Shown: piece by piece, positions 46,105 to 55,201 of the stretch
Position numbering within the stretch: position 1 is the first letter of the stretch
How the letters are laid out: the number at the start of each line of letters is the position of its first letter
NCBI GenBank assembly: GCA_000964245.1
Contig: LANB01000001.1
Coordinates: 2,756,392 to 2,820,391 of the forward strand
Reading direction: 5' to 3'
Length of the DNA stretch: 64,000 nt
Source of the DNA: Cellvibrionaceae bacterium 1162T.S.0a.05
GTDB taxonomy: Bacteria > Pseudomonadota > Gammaproteobacteria > Pseudomonadales > Cellvibrionaceae
Made by a program: the position numbers and the translations under genes
The notes under the pieces: model-generated
The model's database searches: none
Told to the model about the DNA's origin: nothing
What the model saw: the letters and a program-made list of their open reading frames with translations, nothing else

Positions 46105-46902
46105 TTAATTTTCCTGCTTCTTTTTGGCGTAACGAGCGGCTTCCACCATTGTCGTAATCCAGTATTTATCCTCGTTCTTCTTAAGGTAATCGAGAAGGGC
46201 AGTGTGTTCTTTCTCTGCAATGTTGAGGTTATGTTCACCACCGACACCGTGAAATAGGTATACCAGCAAGGCACCTTCCTGGTAAGCGCGTTCTGCTTCC
46301 GCAATCATTTGAGCGGCAGTGTGATTAAAAATAAAAAAAGCATTGATGTTATATAAGTTCACTTCACCCATTTTACTCATGCTGTTGGCAACACCGCGCG
46401 CTCCCACGAACAAAGGCTCAATGTGTTTAATGAAAGATGCCTGGCCCGCTTCGGTATCACCGCAGGTGTAGGCATAGGTTCGCTCTTCCAGACCATCGAC
46501 AGATTCGAGTATGCGATTGGTTAGGGTAATTTCTTCCACCATTCGTTTAACACTGTAGGTCGACAGGTCGTAATCAGGGCTGACCCATTCGCGGTTCGGT
46601 TTTTTGCCATCGCAGGGGTGAAATAAGGTGTGATTGCCCAGCTCGTGGCCATTTTTTGCAGCTTCTCGCCATTCAAGCATGCGACTGGAAAAAGCCGTAG
46701 GATTGACAGTGAGGTAAAAAGTCCCTTTCATTTCTCGTTGATCCAGCGCGGGCAGGACCTTATCCAAATGGATATTCAGAGAGTCATCGTAGGTGAGAAC
46801 AACGGCTGCACGTTTGCCATTCCAATCGCCATTTTCACCTGCGAAAACGGGTAAGCAAAGCGTTGCCAACAAAAGATAAAGACCGGAACGTAAGAAAATC
46901 AT
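46105..46902 (-). CDS. Secreted polysaccharide deacetylase
   Basis: The 265-residue protein has a signal peptide (1-21, cut after VFA) and a NodB-type domain. The catalytic-base motif is VLTYDDS with the paired Asp residues, and the metal-binding motif is HELGNHTLFHP with two His. CE4 enzymes remove acetyl groups from chitin, peptidoglycan or xylan. The late motif VYLFHGVGGEHNLN holds another likely active-site His. The start has AAGGAA upstream. It converges with the MscS gene. Substrate cannot be told from sequence. Confidence 0.88.
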   Translation of the reverse strand: MIFLRSGLYLLLATLCLPVFAGENGDWNGKRAAVVLTYDDSLNIHLDKVLPALDQREMKGTFYLTVNPTAFSSRMLEWREAAKNGHELGNHTLFHPCDGKKPNREWVSPDYDLSTYSVKRMVEEITLTNRILESVDGLEERTYAYTCGDTEAGQASFIKHIEPLFVGARGVANSMSKMGEVNLYNINAFFIFNHTAAQMIAEAERAYQEGALLVYLFHGVGGEHNLNIAEKEHTALLDYLKKNEDKYWITTMVEAARYAKKKQEN

Positions 46903-47024
46903 GCTAAATTCCTTAATCGAATCATTAATTATTTTTAATCCAGGCTAACAATAGCATAAAACAGTGAAGGTCATGGAGCGCTTCGGAAAGAATGGAGAAT
47001 TTGAAAACAGGAAACGGTGCGCGC

Positions 47025-48980
47025 TCAGTGAATCGGGGGCGCGAGCGTTTGACTGAGTGTTTCTGCCGCGAGTGGTTTGCAATACAAAAAGCCCTGGTAA
47101 GCATCACAGTTTTCGTCAGCCAGAAAAATCTTTTGCTTTTCGTTCTCAACACCCTCGGCAACAATGTTTTTGTCCAGACAATGACCCAATTGAATAATAC
47201 TGCGAACAATCGCGGCATCCTGGCTGTTGTATTGGAGTTCGGAAATAAAACTCTGATCGATTTTAATTGTATTGATGGGGAAGCGTTTCAACCATGAAAG
47301 GGAAGAATAGCCAGTTCCAAAGTCGTCGAGGGAAATACTAAAGCCCTTTTCCCGTAAGACTTTCATCGTGCTAATGGCGTGGTCAATATTGCGCATTACG
47401 GCCGTCTCGGTTATCTCCAACTCAATGTGCTCGGCATTCAGGCCAGCCATTTCCAGTTCTCGATCGAGGTTGTAATGAAGGTCTGCCTGGAAAAATTGAA
47501 GGGCAGACAAGTTAATTGCAACAGGCGCCTGCATGTGGCTGTTTTGCCAAAGCGCTGTTTGTTTGAAGGCTTCTCCAAGCACCCAACTGCCGAGCACTGG
47601 CATTAAACCGGCATTCTCGGCAATCGGAACAAATTCTGAAGGGTGAAGTGCATTTTCTTGGGGTAATGGCCAGCGAAGCAGTGCTTCGAAACCAACAACC
47701 TTGTTGGTTTTTAGACTGACTTTCGGTTGGTAATGTAGTTCCAGTCGTTGTTGGTCGATAGCGATTCGCAGTTTTTCTGAAATTTCATGGCGCCGACGCA
47801 GGCGACGATGCATATTGCGAGAATAGAGGTGGAAATTGTTTCGGCCTTTTTCCTTGGCGGTATAGAGAGCGAGATCCATATTCTTCATAAGCTCGTCAGT
47901 GCGGATGTCATCTTCGGGAAAACACGTAATGCCTGCACTGGCACGCACGCGAATCTCATTGCCGTAAATTACAAATGCCGGATGGGAGAGGGTATTTAAA
48001 ATTCGCTCAGCAACGAAAGTGGCATCCTCAATGCTGGAAATCTCCTCAAGTAAAATGACGAACTCGTCGCCGCTAAAGCGCGCCAGTGTGTCTGTTGATT
48101 TCAGACAGCTCGTCAGCCGCTTGGCAACTTCAACCAGCAGTCGATCTCCGACGGGGTGCCCGTGACTGTCATTGACCATCTTGAAGTGATCGAGGTCCAG
48201 CATCATCAAGGCCCCCATATGATCGTTACGAATACAATTATCAAGGGCGTGCTGCAGACGGTCCCGCAGCAAGGTGCGATTGGCCAGGCCGGTAAGCTCG
48301 TCGTGGGTTGCAAGGTGTTCCAACTTGCGTTGTGCGTTAAGTTGTTCAGTCATATCGAGGCCGATACACCAGTTCGCCCAACCGGGGATCGGGAATTGTT
48401 TGGAAATGTTATACCACGCGACCTCTCTCTCTCCTAGCTTGCCTCGCAGTTTGCGAAGCCGATGATAGTATTTGGCTCCTCCCTTTTGGCATTCTTGCAA
48501 CAAACTTTGCTGGTCTTTGGCATCGGGGTAGAGCAAGGCCAGAGCGGACGTATTTTTGAGTATTTCTTCCTTGCTATAACCGCTCAATGTTTCAGCTTGT
48601 TTATTCCAGGCAAGAGGCCGTCCATCCTGGTCATAGGCGTGTAAGGCAAGGGGCAGGTTTTCAATCACCGCGCGGAGTTTTTCTTCGCTGCTTTTCAGTT
48701 TTTTACTCTGTGCACTTTCTACAACGACGTAGAAAAACATACCCCATAATGCCGGTTGCAAAATTTGTAGATAGTCACCCCAGTTTTCCGCAATTTGCGA
48801 ATCCGCTGTGGTGCCTAGCCAGGAAATGAATCCGATAAAATTAATGATCAGGGTAAGCAGGCAAACAAAAAAAATAATCCACTTTTCGGCACTGGCAAGT
48901 TGGCGACGCCACTTGCTGAATAATAAGCAGAGTGCAACACCCGCGCTCAGCGAACCGATTAAGTCGAGTAAACTAATCAT
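47025..48980 (-). CDS. PAS-GGDEF-EAL protein (c-di-GMP synthesis/breakdown)
   Basis: The 651-residue inner-membrane protein has about three N-terminal membrane segments (1-85), a PAS domain (about 95-215; AVIENLPLALHAYDQDGRPLAWN), a GGDEF domain with the variant motif SGDEF (ARFSGDEFVILLEEI) and an EAL domain with intact GFEALLRWP, ELEITETAVM and DDFGTGYSSLSWLKRFPINTIKIDQSFI. SGDEF proteins can be active or inactive; the EAL part keeps the residues for phosphodiesterase activity. The start overlaps the stop of the small membrane gene upstream by 8 bp. Confidence 0.93.
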   Translation of the reverse strand: MISLLDLIGSLSAGVALCLLFSKWRRQLASAEKWIIFFVCLLTLIINFIGFISWLGTTADSQIAENWGDYLQILQPALWGMFFYVVVESAQSKKLKSSEEKLRAVIENLPLALHAYDQDGRPLAWNKQAETLSGYSKEEILKNTSALALLYPDAKDQQSLLQECQKGGAKYYHRLRKLRGKLGEREVAWYNISKQFPIPGWANWCIGLDMTEQLNAQRKLEHLATHDELTGLANRTLLRDRLQHALDNCIRNDHMGALMMLDLDHFKMVNDSHGHPVGDRLLVEVAKRLTSCLKSTDTLARFSGDEFVILLEEISSIEDATFVAERILNTLSHPAFVIYGNEIRVRASAGITCFPEDDIRTDELMKNMDLALYTAKEKGRNNFHLYSRNMHRRLRRRHEISEKLRIAIDQQRLELHYQPKVSLKTNKVVGFEALLRWPLPQENALHPSEFVPIAENAGLMPVLGSWVLGEAFKQTALWQNSHMQAPVAINLSALQFFQADLHYNLDRELEMAGLNAEHIELEITETAVMRNIDHAISTMKVLREKGFSISLDDFGTGYSSLSWLKRFPINTIKIDQSFISELQYNSQDAAIVRSIIQLGHCLDKNIVAEGVENEKQKIFLADENCDAYQGFLYCKPLAAETLSQTLAPPIH

Positions 48981-49251
48981 CTTCCACCGAATGGCCGTTG
49001 CGCATTCCGAGCCAGCACCAGGTCAGCAGGAGGAGCCCATTTGCGGCATACCCCAGGTGCTCAAGAACGTTAAAGAAGGTGGGTAAAAAAAGATGCTCAA
49101 GTGCGGTTGAAACCCACGCCAGCCACGCACATGCAAAAGCCGCGAAGAGTGTACGGTGGGCCGGAAGTATGGAGAGTTGTCGACGATAAATTATCACAAA
49201 AGCCAGAACACAGCTGGCAAGTAAAACAACAAGTATTTCGTTCTCGTGCAT
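48973..49251 (-). CDS. Small three-helix membrane protein coupled to the GGDEF-EAL gene
   Basis: The 92-residue product has three hydrophobic segments (about 6-22, 35-52 and 68-82) and no recognised domain. Its stop overlaps the GGDEF-EAL start by 8 bp, so it is probably translated with it and may act as a membrane partner. A hypothetical protein; no family assigned. Confidence 0.65.
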   Translation of the reverse strand: MHENEILVVLLASCVLAFVIIYRRQLSILPAHRTLFAAFACAWLAWVSTALEHLFLPTFFNVLEHLGYAANGLLLLTWCWLGMRNGHSVEDD

Positions 49252-49430
49252 GATTACCCTCTGTGCACTTGGTCATATAATCAGGAGAACTGCTTGTTAT
49301 CTGCCCGGGCAAATAAGTGTAGCATGCCTTTCTCGTGGCCTCTAATAATATGACGTTGAGATCGAACGGCGCGTTATAGCCGGAGGGAGTTTAAAATTCA
49401 GGAATCAGGGTGGCGAATCAATATGCGCAA

Positions 49431-49450
49431 ATTTTTTACAGGTTCCCTAG
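49431..49450. repeat. Solo MITE-like terminus supplying the stop codon of the HD-GYP-like gene
   Basis: ATTTTTTACAGGTTCCCTAG matches the right end of the 41744-41890 element in 18 of 20 positions. The final CTA (49447-49449) is the TAG stop of the minus-strand HD-GYP-like gene. No left end is seen. Confidence 0.55.
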
Positions 49451-50757
49451 TAGTTCAAGCCGAATTCCAGAGGCAGTTGTAACACGCCAATGAGGCTGTC
49501 TTCCGAGAGGTGGTGGGGTTGCCTTTTGGCGATATTGCGCACAATATTCAAAGACAAAGTGATGCGCTCATACCAATTTGGAGATTTTTTATAGACCATG
49601 TTGCAGGTATTGTCCCTGACTTTTGAGTCCTTGAGCAGGCCGATAATATCGTTGACCAATTTCTCTGCCTCGTCACTATCAATATCATCTGCGCTATAGG
49701 CACCATTTTGTATGACCTCGCTAAAGGCCCGAATAATATGAGATTGGTAGCGCGAATCGAGGTCACCTTGGCCTATCACAAATCCACAAGTAATGGCGTA
49801 AGCGACACCGGAACTGTAATCCTTCAAAAAACCAAAAAATAAATCGCTGAGCCCGGAAACCTGGGCGATTTCCGGCATTGCGGGCCCAATTAATTGCATT
49901 ACCATTGGGTGGCGCATGCGCGCGAGAGGGCCTGACATATCAGAAAATTCATGATGAACCAAAGTGGCATCGATAATTTGTTGATCAATTTTTTCATCCG
50001 CTTCACACAGCTCGTTACACTCGACAAGAATTTTATGGCTCACCAGTGGGTGCAGAACTTCAAAATTATCCATTTGCTCATTGAGTCTGGCATAACCAAT
50101 ATCCTTAACAAACCCCAGGGTTACAAGCGCACGTAATTTTTGATCATCCCAATGCAGAGCATTACCCACTGCCAGCATGCACATGAGTGAGGCGTGGTCA
50201 AAACGTACTTTGGATTGCCAAACGGGTTGGTGAAAAATTTCAAGGTAGGATTCAACTGAATGATGGAAACGTAAGTCTCGTATGATCGTCATTGTTTGTT
50301 GAATAAGCTCGTCGAGAGGAAAGCCATTTTTCAGAGGAAAATCGCTTGCCAGTATACTGGCACTGTTTTGAAAATTGCTCCAGCTGGGTTGGCTATCTTC
50401 AAAATGCTGTTGAACCACATGAGAAACATTCGCCAATGCCTCGCATTGTTCTTCGACAAACTGTTGCAGCTCTCCTTGCATATCGCCCTGGAAGAAAAAA
50501 TGCCAGATATCGTAACGATAGAGATTTACGTCCAATAAGGTGTCGATAACTCTTTCAGAAAAAACGACACCTTTCTGGATATAAGGTGAGCCCTGAAATT
50601 GTTGCATCAAGGTTTCGACGCGAGTGGTGTGATCACCGATGCGATAGATAGGTACCAGGCTGGAACAGCCCGACGAAAATATTTGCTCTCGATAATAGCG
50701 CTCGGTTTCCCGAATAGCCGAGTCAACCGATGCATCGATATTGAACAACTTGTCCAT
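49447..50757 (-). CDS. Degenerate HD-GYP-like signalling protein
   Basis: The 436-residue soluble protein has an N-terminal region of unknown fold (1-150) and an HD-GYP-like core (about 175-330). The core keeps FDHASLMCMLAVGNAL, VKDIG in place of the usual LHDIGK, HPLVSHKIL and HHEFSDMSGP in place of HHE-x-x-DGSGYP. The first HD histidine is Lys and the GYP glycine is changed, so phosphodiesterase activity is doubtful. A binding or regulatory role in c-di-GMP signalling is plausible given the GGDEF-EAL neighbour. HDOD is an alternative fold. The 3' end lies in a MITE-like terminus. Confidence 0.65.
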   Translation of the reverse strand: MDKLFNIDASVDSAIRETERYYREQIFSSGCSSLVPIYRIGDHTTRVETLMQQFQGSPYIQKGVVFSERVIDTLLDVNLYRYDIWHFFFQGDMQGELQQFVEEQCEALANVSHVVQQHFEDSQPSWSNFQNSASILASDFPLKNGFPLDELIQQTMTIIRDLRFHHSVESYLEIFHQPVWQSKVRFDHASLMCMLAVGNALHWDDQKLRALVTLGFVKDIGYARLNEQMDNFEVLHPLVSHKILVECNELCEADEKIDQQIIDATLVHHEFSDMSGPLARMRHPMVMQLIGPAMPEIAQVSGLSDLFFGFLKDYSSGVAYAITCGFVIGQGDLDSRYQSHIIRAFSEVIQNGAYSADDIDSDEAEKLVNDIIGLLKDSKVRDNTCNMVYKKSPNWYERITLSLNIVRNIAKRQPHHLSEDSLIGVLQLPLEFGLNY

Positions 50758-50954
50758 GGCGGCCGCTGTACTCTCCGCATTCCTGACATTAATTTTCTTT
50801 ATCCTAACTTTAGCAAAGTGATTGTATACATCTCACACCTATTTATATTTATTTGCTATTGAATATTGGGAATGCTGCTGCAAACGAAATAATTTAAGGG
50901 CACGGGCCTCCAATAGGGAGACTTCAGGTGCGCAAACATAAAATAATGTATTCT

Positions 50955-51869
50955 TTATTCCGGAAATACTTCGAAAACAAAGTAGAGTGCATGGGTATCT
51001 GTTTCAAGTCCTTTTTCTGTACTTTTAACTTCGTATTCGCTCTCCAATAAATACAGGCCGGGTTTATCCCAGGTAATACTGGCTCTGCCCTGTGCATCGG
51101 TCGTGACATGTTGCGCTTCCCGTTCGTTACGATAGCGGCTGTCATTTCGAATAAAGTGCATGTTAATTTTTTTCTCGGGGGCTTCGCCATTAAATACCAA
51201 CGAGAATTTAAATTCTTCACCCACAAATAATTCATTGGGATGAGTTTCAAAACGTACTTCAAGACCCTTCCCCTGTACTTTTAGTGCTTCGCGACTGGTG
51301 CCATTTTTGGTAATCCATGTTTGCAGATAATTGAGAAGTTGTGTTCCGCGAATATTTTTTGCGCCTTCGGGTAACATGGCGTTGACCTGCTCGGGTTTGC
51401 CGAACAATCGACCCGGCGAACCATCGGTATTTTCATACCAGGTAAGAAAAACCGGGCTTTGTTTGAAGGCGACTTTGTAGGTTCCGTCGTTACGAAGCTC
51501 TGCCGCTCCTACCGTTTTACGAACAAAATTAACCAATGGAAAATGTTCTATTTGTTTGCCGTCAGGTTGCAATACAGCGAGTTGGCTGGACGCCATCACT
51601 TTCTTGATGGGCGGAGGGAGAGGTGGCCCCTCAAAATCCGGGTTTTCAAGTTTTTGAAAAAGATAACCACCTGGAGCATGATCGGGGTTAAAAATATCAT
51701 TGGAAATGCTGATATCGAACGTGGCATATTCCGCAGCCTCCCCGGAGAGAATGGTGTGGCTTGGGACGAGCCAGCGTGCATGGGCATGCACAGGTAAACT
51801 CAGTGTTCCAAAAAAAATACCGAGGGACGCGATAGAAAATATAGTTGACAGAGTGCTTAAACGCTTCAT
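50955..51869 (-). CDS. Periplasmic DUF4198 protein of an iron-uptake operon
   Basis: The 304-residue protein has a signal peptide (about 1-30, cut after HAHA) and mature motifs ARWLVPSHTILSGEAAEYATFDISISND and DAQGRASITWDKPGLYLLESEY, typical of DUF4198. Such proteins accompany TonB receptors, DUF2271 and PepSY membrane proteins in iron- or metal-uptake loci. The start has GGAG upstream. It lies 4 bp downstream of the DUF2271 gene. The biochemical role is unknown. Confidence 0.85.
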   Translation of the reverse strand: MKRLSTLSTIFSIASLGIFFGTLSLPVHAHARWLVPSHTILSGEAAEYATFDISISNDIFNPDHAPGGYLFQKLENPDFEGPPLPPPIKKVMASSQLAVLQPDGKQIEHFPLVNFVRKTVGAAELRNDGTYKVAFKQSPVFLTWYENTDGSPGRLFGKPEQVNAMLPEGAKNIRGTQLLNYLQTWITKNGTSREALKVQGKGLEVRFETHPNELFVGEEFKFSLVFNGEAPEKKINMHFIRNDSRYRNEREAQHVTTDAQGRASITWDKPGLYLLESEYEVKSTEKGLETDTHALYFVFEVFPE

Positions 51870-51873
51870 GTTC

Positions 51874-52386
51874 TTACTCCAGACTGATTTGAATACTGCC
51901 GAATTCGCCGTCGGCGGGCAGGGTCAAGGTTTGTTTTTCGCCGAGCTTTAGCGCCTTGCGATGGTAGCTGCGGCCTCCTTCTTCACGAGAGGCTTCAAAA
52001 TTTAACAGGTAGGTACCGGCTTCGAGCTGGAGTGCCTCATTGTTCCAGGAAATTTTATGTTCGCCCGGTAAGCGTGTTGCGCCACTGACAGCGTCGTAAG
52101 CACGTGGATCCTTACGGCCGATTTTTCGCCACCACTGACGTAGATCCTTGTACCAGGTGTCTTCCTTTGCCCAAAGCGCGAGGGTGGCCACGTGTTGCCG
52201 GTTTTCGTCTTCCAGCCAGACAGCAACGTACGGCTTATGGTAGGGCTGTACGTCGAGTCGCGGTAATTCAAGTTCGATAAGTAATTCTTCTGCCTGCGTA
52301 TTGATACAAGCAAGCGTGCTCAGGGCGGCAAGCAAGCAGAGAGTGGTTAATAATTTTGTGGGGAATCGGTATTTAATTTGAAACAT
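51874..52386 (-). CDS. Periplasmic DUF2271 protein of an iron-uptake operon
   Basis: The 170-residue protein has a signal peptide (about 1-32, cut near TQA) and the DUF2271 pattern YHKPYVAVWLEDENRQHVATLALW, followed by WYKDLRQWWRK and DAVSGATRLPGEHKI. In other loci it is a flavin-linked periplasmic protein next to PepSY membrane reductases; the SGAT segment resembles covalent-flavin motifs but this is only suggestive. The 6-bp gap to the PepSY gene indicates one transcript. Confidence 0.85.
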   Translation of the reverse strand: MFQIKYRFPTKLLTTLCLLAALSTLACINTQAEELLIELELPRLDVQPYHKPYVAVWLEDENRQHVATLALWAKEDTWYKDLRQWWRKIGRKDPRAYDAVSGATRLPGEHKISWNNEALQLEAGTYLLNFEASREEGGRSYHRKALKLGEKQTLTLPADGEFGSIQISLE

Positions 52387-52392
52387 GGGGCT

Positions 52393-53001
52393 TCAAACTC
52401 CAGAAATTTGTGGCACAAATAAAAAATAAATAATGAGAGGGGTAAATAATCCGAAACCGGCGAGAATTAATCCTTCTTTGCGATGTTTCTTTCCTTGAAA
52501 CAGGATGACAAAACCGGTTAGCGCAAAAAAAATCATGAGTGCCGCACTAATATCAATCAGCCAGGACCAGGCCCGGCCGCTATGACGGCCTTTGTGCAGG
52601 TCATTCCAGATGCTCAGGCTATTGCCAGTTCGAAAATCAAAAATAATTTCCGCGTCGTCGACGATTACAGTTGCCTGGGCATAACCTGCGGGCAGGGAAT
52701 AATCCAGAATGATTTCGCCCATTTCCCGATCGTACTCAATGGCGCTGGCGGTCGGAGTTGAAAACTTTTTTTGAATCCAGTCTTCCAGTAGTTGCGTATT
52801 TAGCGCGGAGTCGCGTTGAAGTTCACTGACGATTACTGAGGGAAGTTCAAGCGTGCGTGAACCGTCTTCAGCCTGGCCGCTAAACATCTTTGGATGATTT
52901 AAAAAAATTCCAGTGAGACAAAAAAATACCAACAGCGCGAATAGCGCTGTTGATGTATAGATGTGGAGCAAACGTGCCCAGTGAAATAGCTTGCGGGGCA
53001 T
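52393..53001 (-). CDS. PepSY-associated membrane protein
   Basis: The 202-residue protein begins with a membrane helix (about 12-32) carrying the ARLLHIYTSTALFALLVFFCLTG pattern split over residues 9-31 of PepSY-TM proteins, has a periplasmic PepSY-like domain, and ends with two helices (about 145-165 and 178-198). WNDLHKGRHSGRAWSWLIDISA is a conserved stretch in iron-reductase-like PepSY proteins. It probably reduces or processes ferric compounds in the periplasm. It lies 14 bp downstream of the receptor gene. Confidence 0.85.
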   Translation of the reverse strand: MPRKLFHWARLLHIYTSTALFALLVFFCLTGIFLNHPKMFSGQAEDGSRTLELPSVIVSELQRDSALNTQLLEDWIQKKFSTPTASAIEYDREMGEIILDYSLPAGYAQATVIVDDAEIIFDFRTGNSLSIWNDLHKGRHSGRAWSWLIDISAALMIFFALTGFVILFQGKKHRKEGLILAGFGLFTPLIIYFLFVPQISGV

Positions 53002-53014
53002 TTTTCACGGGCCC

Positions 53015-55120
53015 TTAAAAACGATAGGCCAACGTGGCTTTCACATTGCGACCGGGCTCATAGTCGAGGAGATAGAGAGCACCGAAACGCGGGTGAAAAC
53101 TGGTGCCGTTACGCGAAGAATGAGACGCATAGTATTCATCGAAAACGTTGTCCACACCAAACGTTAAGGAAAAACCTTCACCGTCTTGCTGCTGCCATTG
53201 CGCGGAAATATTGTGGACGGTGAAACTGTCTTTACTGTTGTCGACGGTGGCGGCGTCCAGGGTGACATCGTAGTGCGGAACACTGCCTACGTGTTGCACA
53301 CCCCAGTGAACCACAACGTCTTCCTCACTGAAGGCATATTCCAAAGCCAGTGTCGTTGTGCGGCCTTGTTCACGACTGTCATGGGCACCATCGAGATCGC
53401 TGTTTTCAGCGTTCGCGGCCAGTATACCTTCCGATTCGGAAACGGTGAGCAGTGCGTTAAAGCCGCCCAGTTGGTAATCGAAGTAAACTTCGTAACCGTC
53501 AATTTCCAGGTCGCCGACATTGTCGTACCAATAGCGACCACCAACATCGGCAGGCGGAGTCGCATATTGGTAAATGTGGTTTTCGATATTGGTTTTGAAG
53601 AAAGTAAAACCGGCTGAAACATTGTCGGCACCCAGGGTCGAGTCAGACCAGGCAAGTGACAGTTCGCTATTCGTGCCTTCTTCTGCTTCGATGTCGGCGT
53701 TGGGTGTCACACCGAGCCCGGCTCCGATAAAGACTTCGTTTAAGTCGGGTGCTTTGAAGAGTTGTGTGGTTGAAAGTTTAAGGAGCAGGCTTTCGCTGGC
53801 TTCCCACTCGGCTGCCAGGGCGCCAGTGATTTTTGAGAAGCTGTCGTTGACAACGGAAGAATCGACATCAAAGCTGCTGTAACGCAAGCCTGGTATCAGC
53901 GCTACATTCCCGAGTTGAATACGGTCCTGAACAAAGATCGCCAGATTCTCACTTTGTTCGCCTGCGAGTTCTATGCCCTCATTGGCGTAGTGAGTTTCGT
54001 ATTCAACGTAGTCAAAACCATAACTGAACGTGTTTTCCACACCCAGTTCTATCGTGCTCTCGGCGAGAGCGTTGACACCTTGATTATTGGCTTCACCTTC
54101 TACCAGTGCCGGGTCCGTGGGCCAAATTGCCTGAATCGCACTTTCGTCACGCCAGAGGGTGCTTTGGTTGTTAAAGATTGCAGCTTTGAGCAGGCTGTTA
54201 TCTCCCCAGCTCAAATCGTAATTTAAGGTCAGGGTATCGCGCGTAAATTCGGTAGGGAAAGTGAGCGGCAGCCCCAGGCTATTTGAAATCGCAATGTCAG
54301 TGGCTAGCCCCATATCCGGTCGGTAGCTGTAATCACCTTCATCGGTGTAGTGTTCGTAACCGAGTTTGATTTGTTGTACATCGCTAATTTGCCAGCCAAC
54401 TTTTGCCATAATATCGCGCAAATCACCTTCAAGGCCGACGACTTCGCCCTGGCTATTGCCGACTTCGTTGCCTTCTGAATCGAGAATGCGCCCACCGCCG
54501 ACTTCGTAGTTTTTACGGTCGATATCGTTCACGTAGAGCAGGTAACTGAATTCTTCATTCAGTTTGCCGTAGCCGATAAGGCTAACACTTTGATCCGAGT
54601 TGGTTCCCGCGCCCAGTTGCACGCGTGCGCCGTGGTTTTGGTCATTCAATAACAATTGTTCAGCGCTTTTGGTTTCGAAACGCACCGAACCACCCAGGCC
54701 GCTGTTGATAACCGAGTTAGTGCCCACCTGAATATCCACCGATTGCAGAATGTCGGCATGGATTTGCAAGTTACCCATGTGGTGATACATGTAGGTATTC
54801 TGGCGCGCGCCGTCGATAAGAATTTGCAGATCCTTGTCATCCATACTGCGAATGGTGATGCGCTGGTTTAAGGAATGGGCACCGCCGACATCGACTCCCG
54901 GAATGCTGCGCAACAAATCGCTGATGTGATCAGCTTGTTTAATCTCAATAGCTTGTTCGTCCAGGTCTATTGATGAAGCATACACAGCAGTTCCCCAAAC
55001 ACGAACTTCTTCAATGGGGGCTTCCTGTTGGGCCTGCGTAATGTGGCTGGCCAGGCTCAGTGCACAAGCGGCGAGCGAAAGGGCGCGTGGCAAGCGCGCT
55101 TTCGGGGGGAGACACGACAT
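53015..55120 (-). CDS. TonB-dependent receptor, probable iron or siderophore uptake
   Basis: The 701-residue outer-membrane receptor has a signal peptide (1-30, cut after TQA), a plug with IEEVRVWGT, ISDLLRSIPGVDVGG and ITIRSMDDKDLQILIDGARQN, and a barrel ending in GRNVKATLAYRF with a terminal Phe. Its size and the downstream PepSY, DUF2271 and DUF4198 genes are typical of iron-type receptors. A Fur-like box lies 20-35 bp upstream, overlapping the promoter region. The ligand (siderophore, haem or other metal) cannot be told. It is divergent from an AraC regulator. Confidence 0.92.
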   Translation of the reverse strand: MSCLPPKARLPRALSLAACALSLASHITQAQQEAPIEEVRVWGTAVYASSIDLDEQAIEIKQADHISDLLRSIPGVDVGGAHSLNQRITIRSMDDKDLQILIDGARQNTYMYHHMGNLQIHADILQSVDIQVGTNSVINSGLGGSVRFETKSAEQLLLNDQNHGARVQLGAGTNSDQSVSLIGYGKLNEEFSYLLYVNDIDRKNYEVGGGRILDSEGNEVGNSQGEVVGLEGDLRDIMAKVGWQISDVQQIKLGYEHYTDEGDYSYRPDMGLATDIAISNSLGLPLTFPTEFTRDTLTLNYDLSWGDNSLLKAAIFNNQSTLWRDESAIQAIWPTDPALVEGEANNQGVNALAESTIELGVENTFSYGFDYVEYETHYANEGIELAGEQSENLAIFVQDRIQLGNVALIPGLRYSSFDVDSSVVNDSFSKITGALAAEWEASESLLLKLSTTQLFKAPDLNEVFIGAGLGVTPNADIEAEEGTNSELSLAWSDSTLGADNVSAGFTFFKTNIENHIYQYATPPADVGGRYWYDNVGDLEIDGYEVYFDYQLGGFNALLTVSESEGILAANAENSDLDGAHDSREQGRTTTLALEYAFSEEDVVVHWGVQHVGSVPHYDVTLDAATVDNSKDSFTVHNISAQWQQQDGEGFSLTFGVDNVFDEYYASHSSRNGTSFHPRFGALYLLDYEPGRNVKATLAYRF

Positions 55121-55140
55121 AAGTTACCTCGAAAAATAAA

Positions 55141-55155
55141 TGAGAATGATTTGTA
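55141..55155. promoter_or_regulatory. Fur-like box between the TonB receptor and AraC genes
   Basis: TGAGAATGATTTGTA matches 10 of 14 informative positions of the 7-1-7 Fur inverted repeat (TGATAAT-N-ATTATCA). It sits close to the receptor start and could control both divergent genes. Confidence 0.65.
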
Positions 55156-55201
55156 TTCGCGCATTCTAACTGCTAGCATGCGCGCTGCGAGGGTATTTGT
55201 T

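Noticed and set aside
50822-50831. TTGTATACAT upstream of the HD-GYP-like gene as a fifth GntR operator
   Set aside because: One isolated match before a gene unrelated to sugar use; GTATAC also occurs by chance inside several coding regions, so it was not counted.
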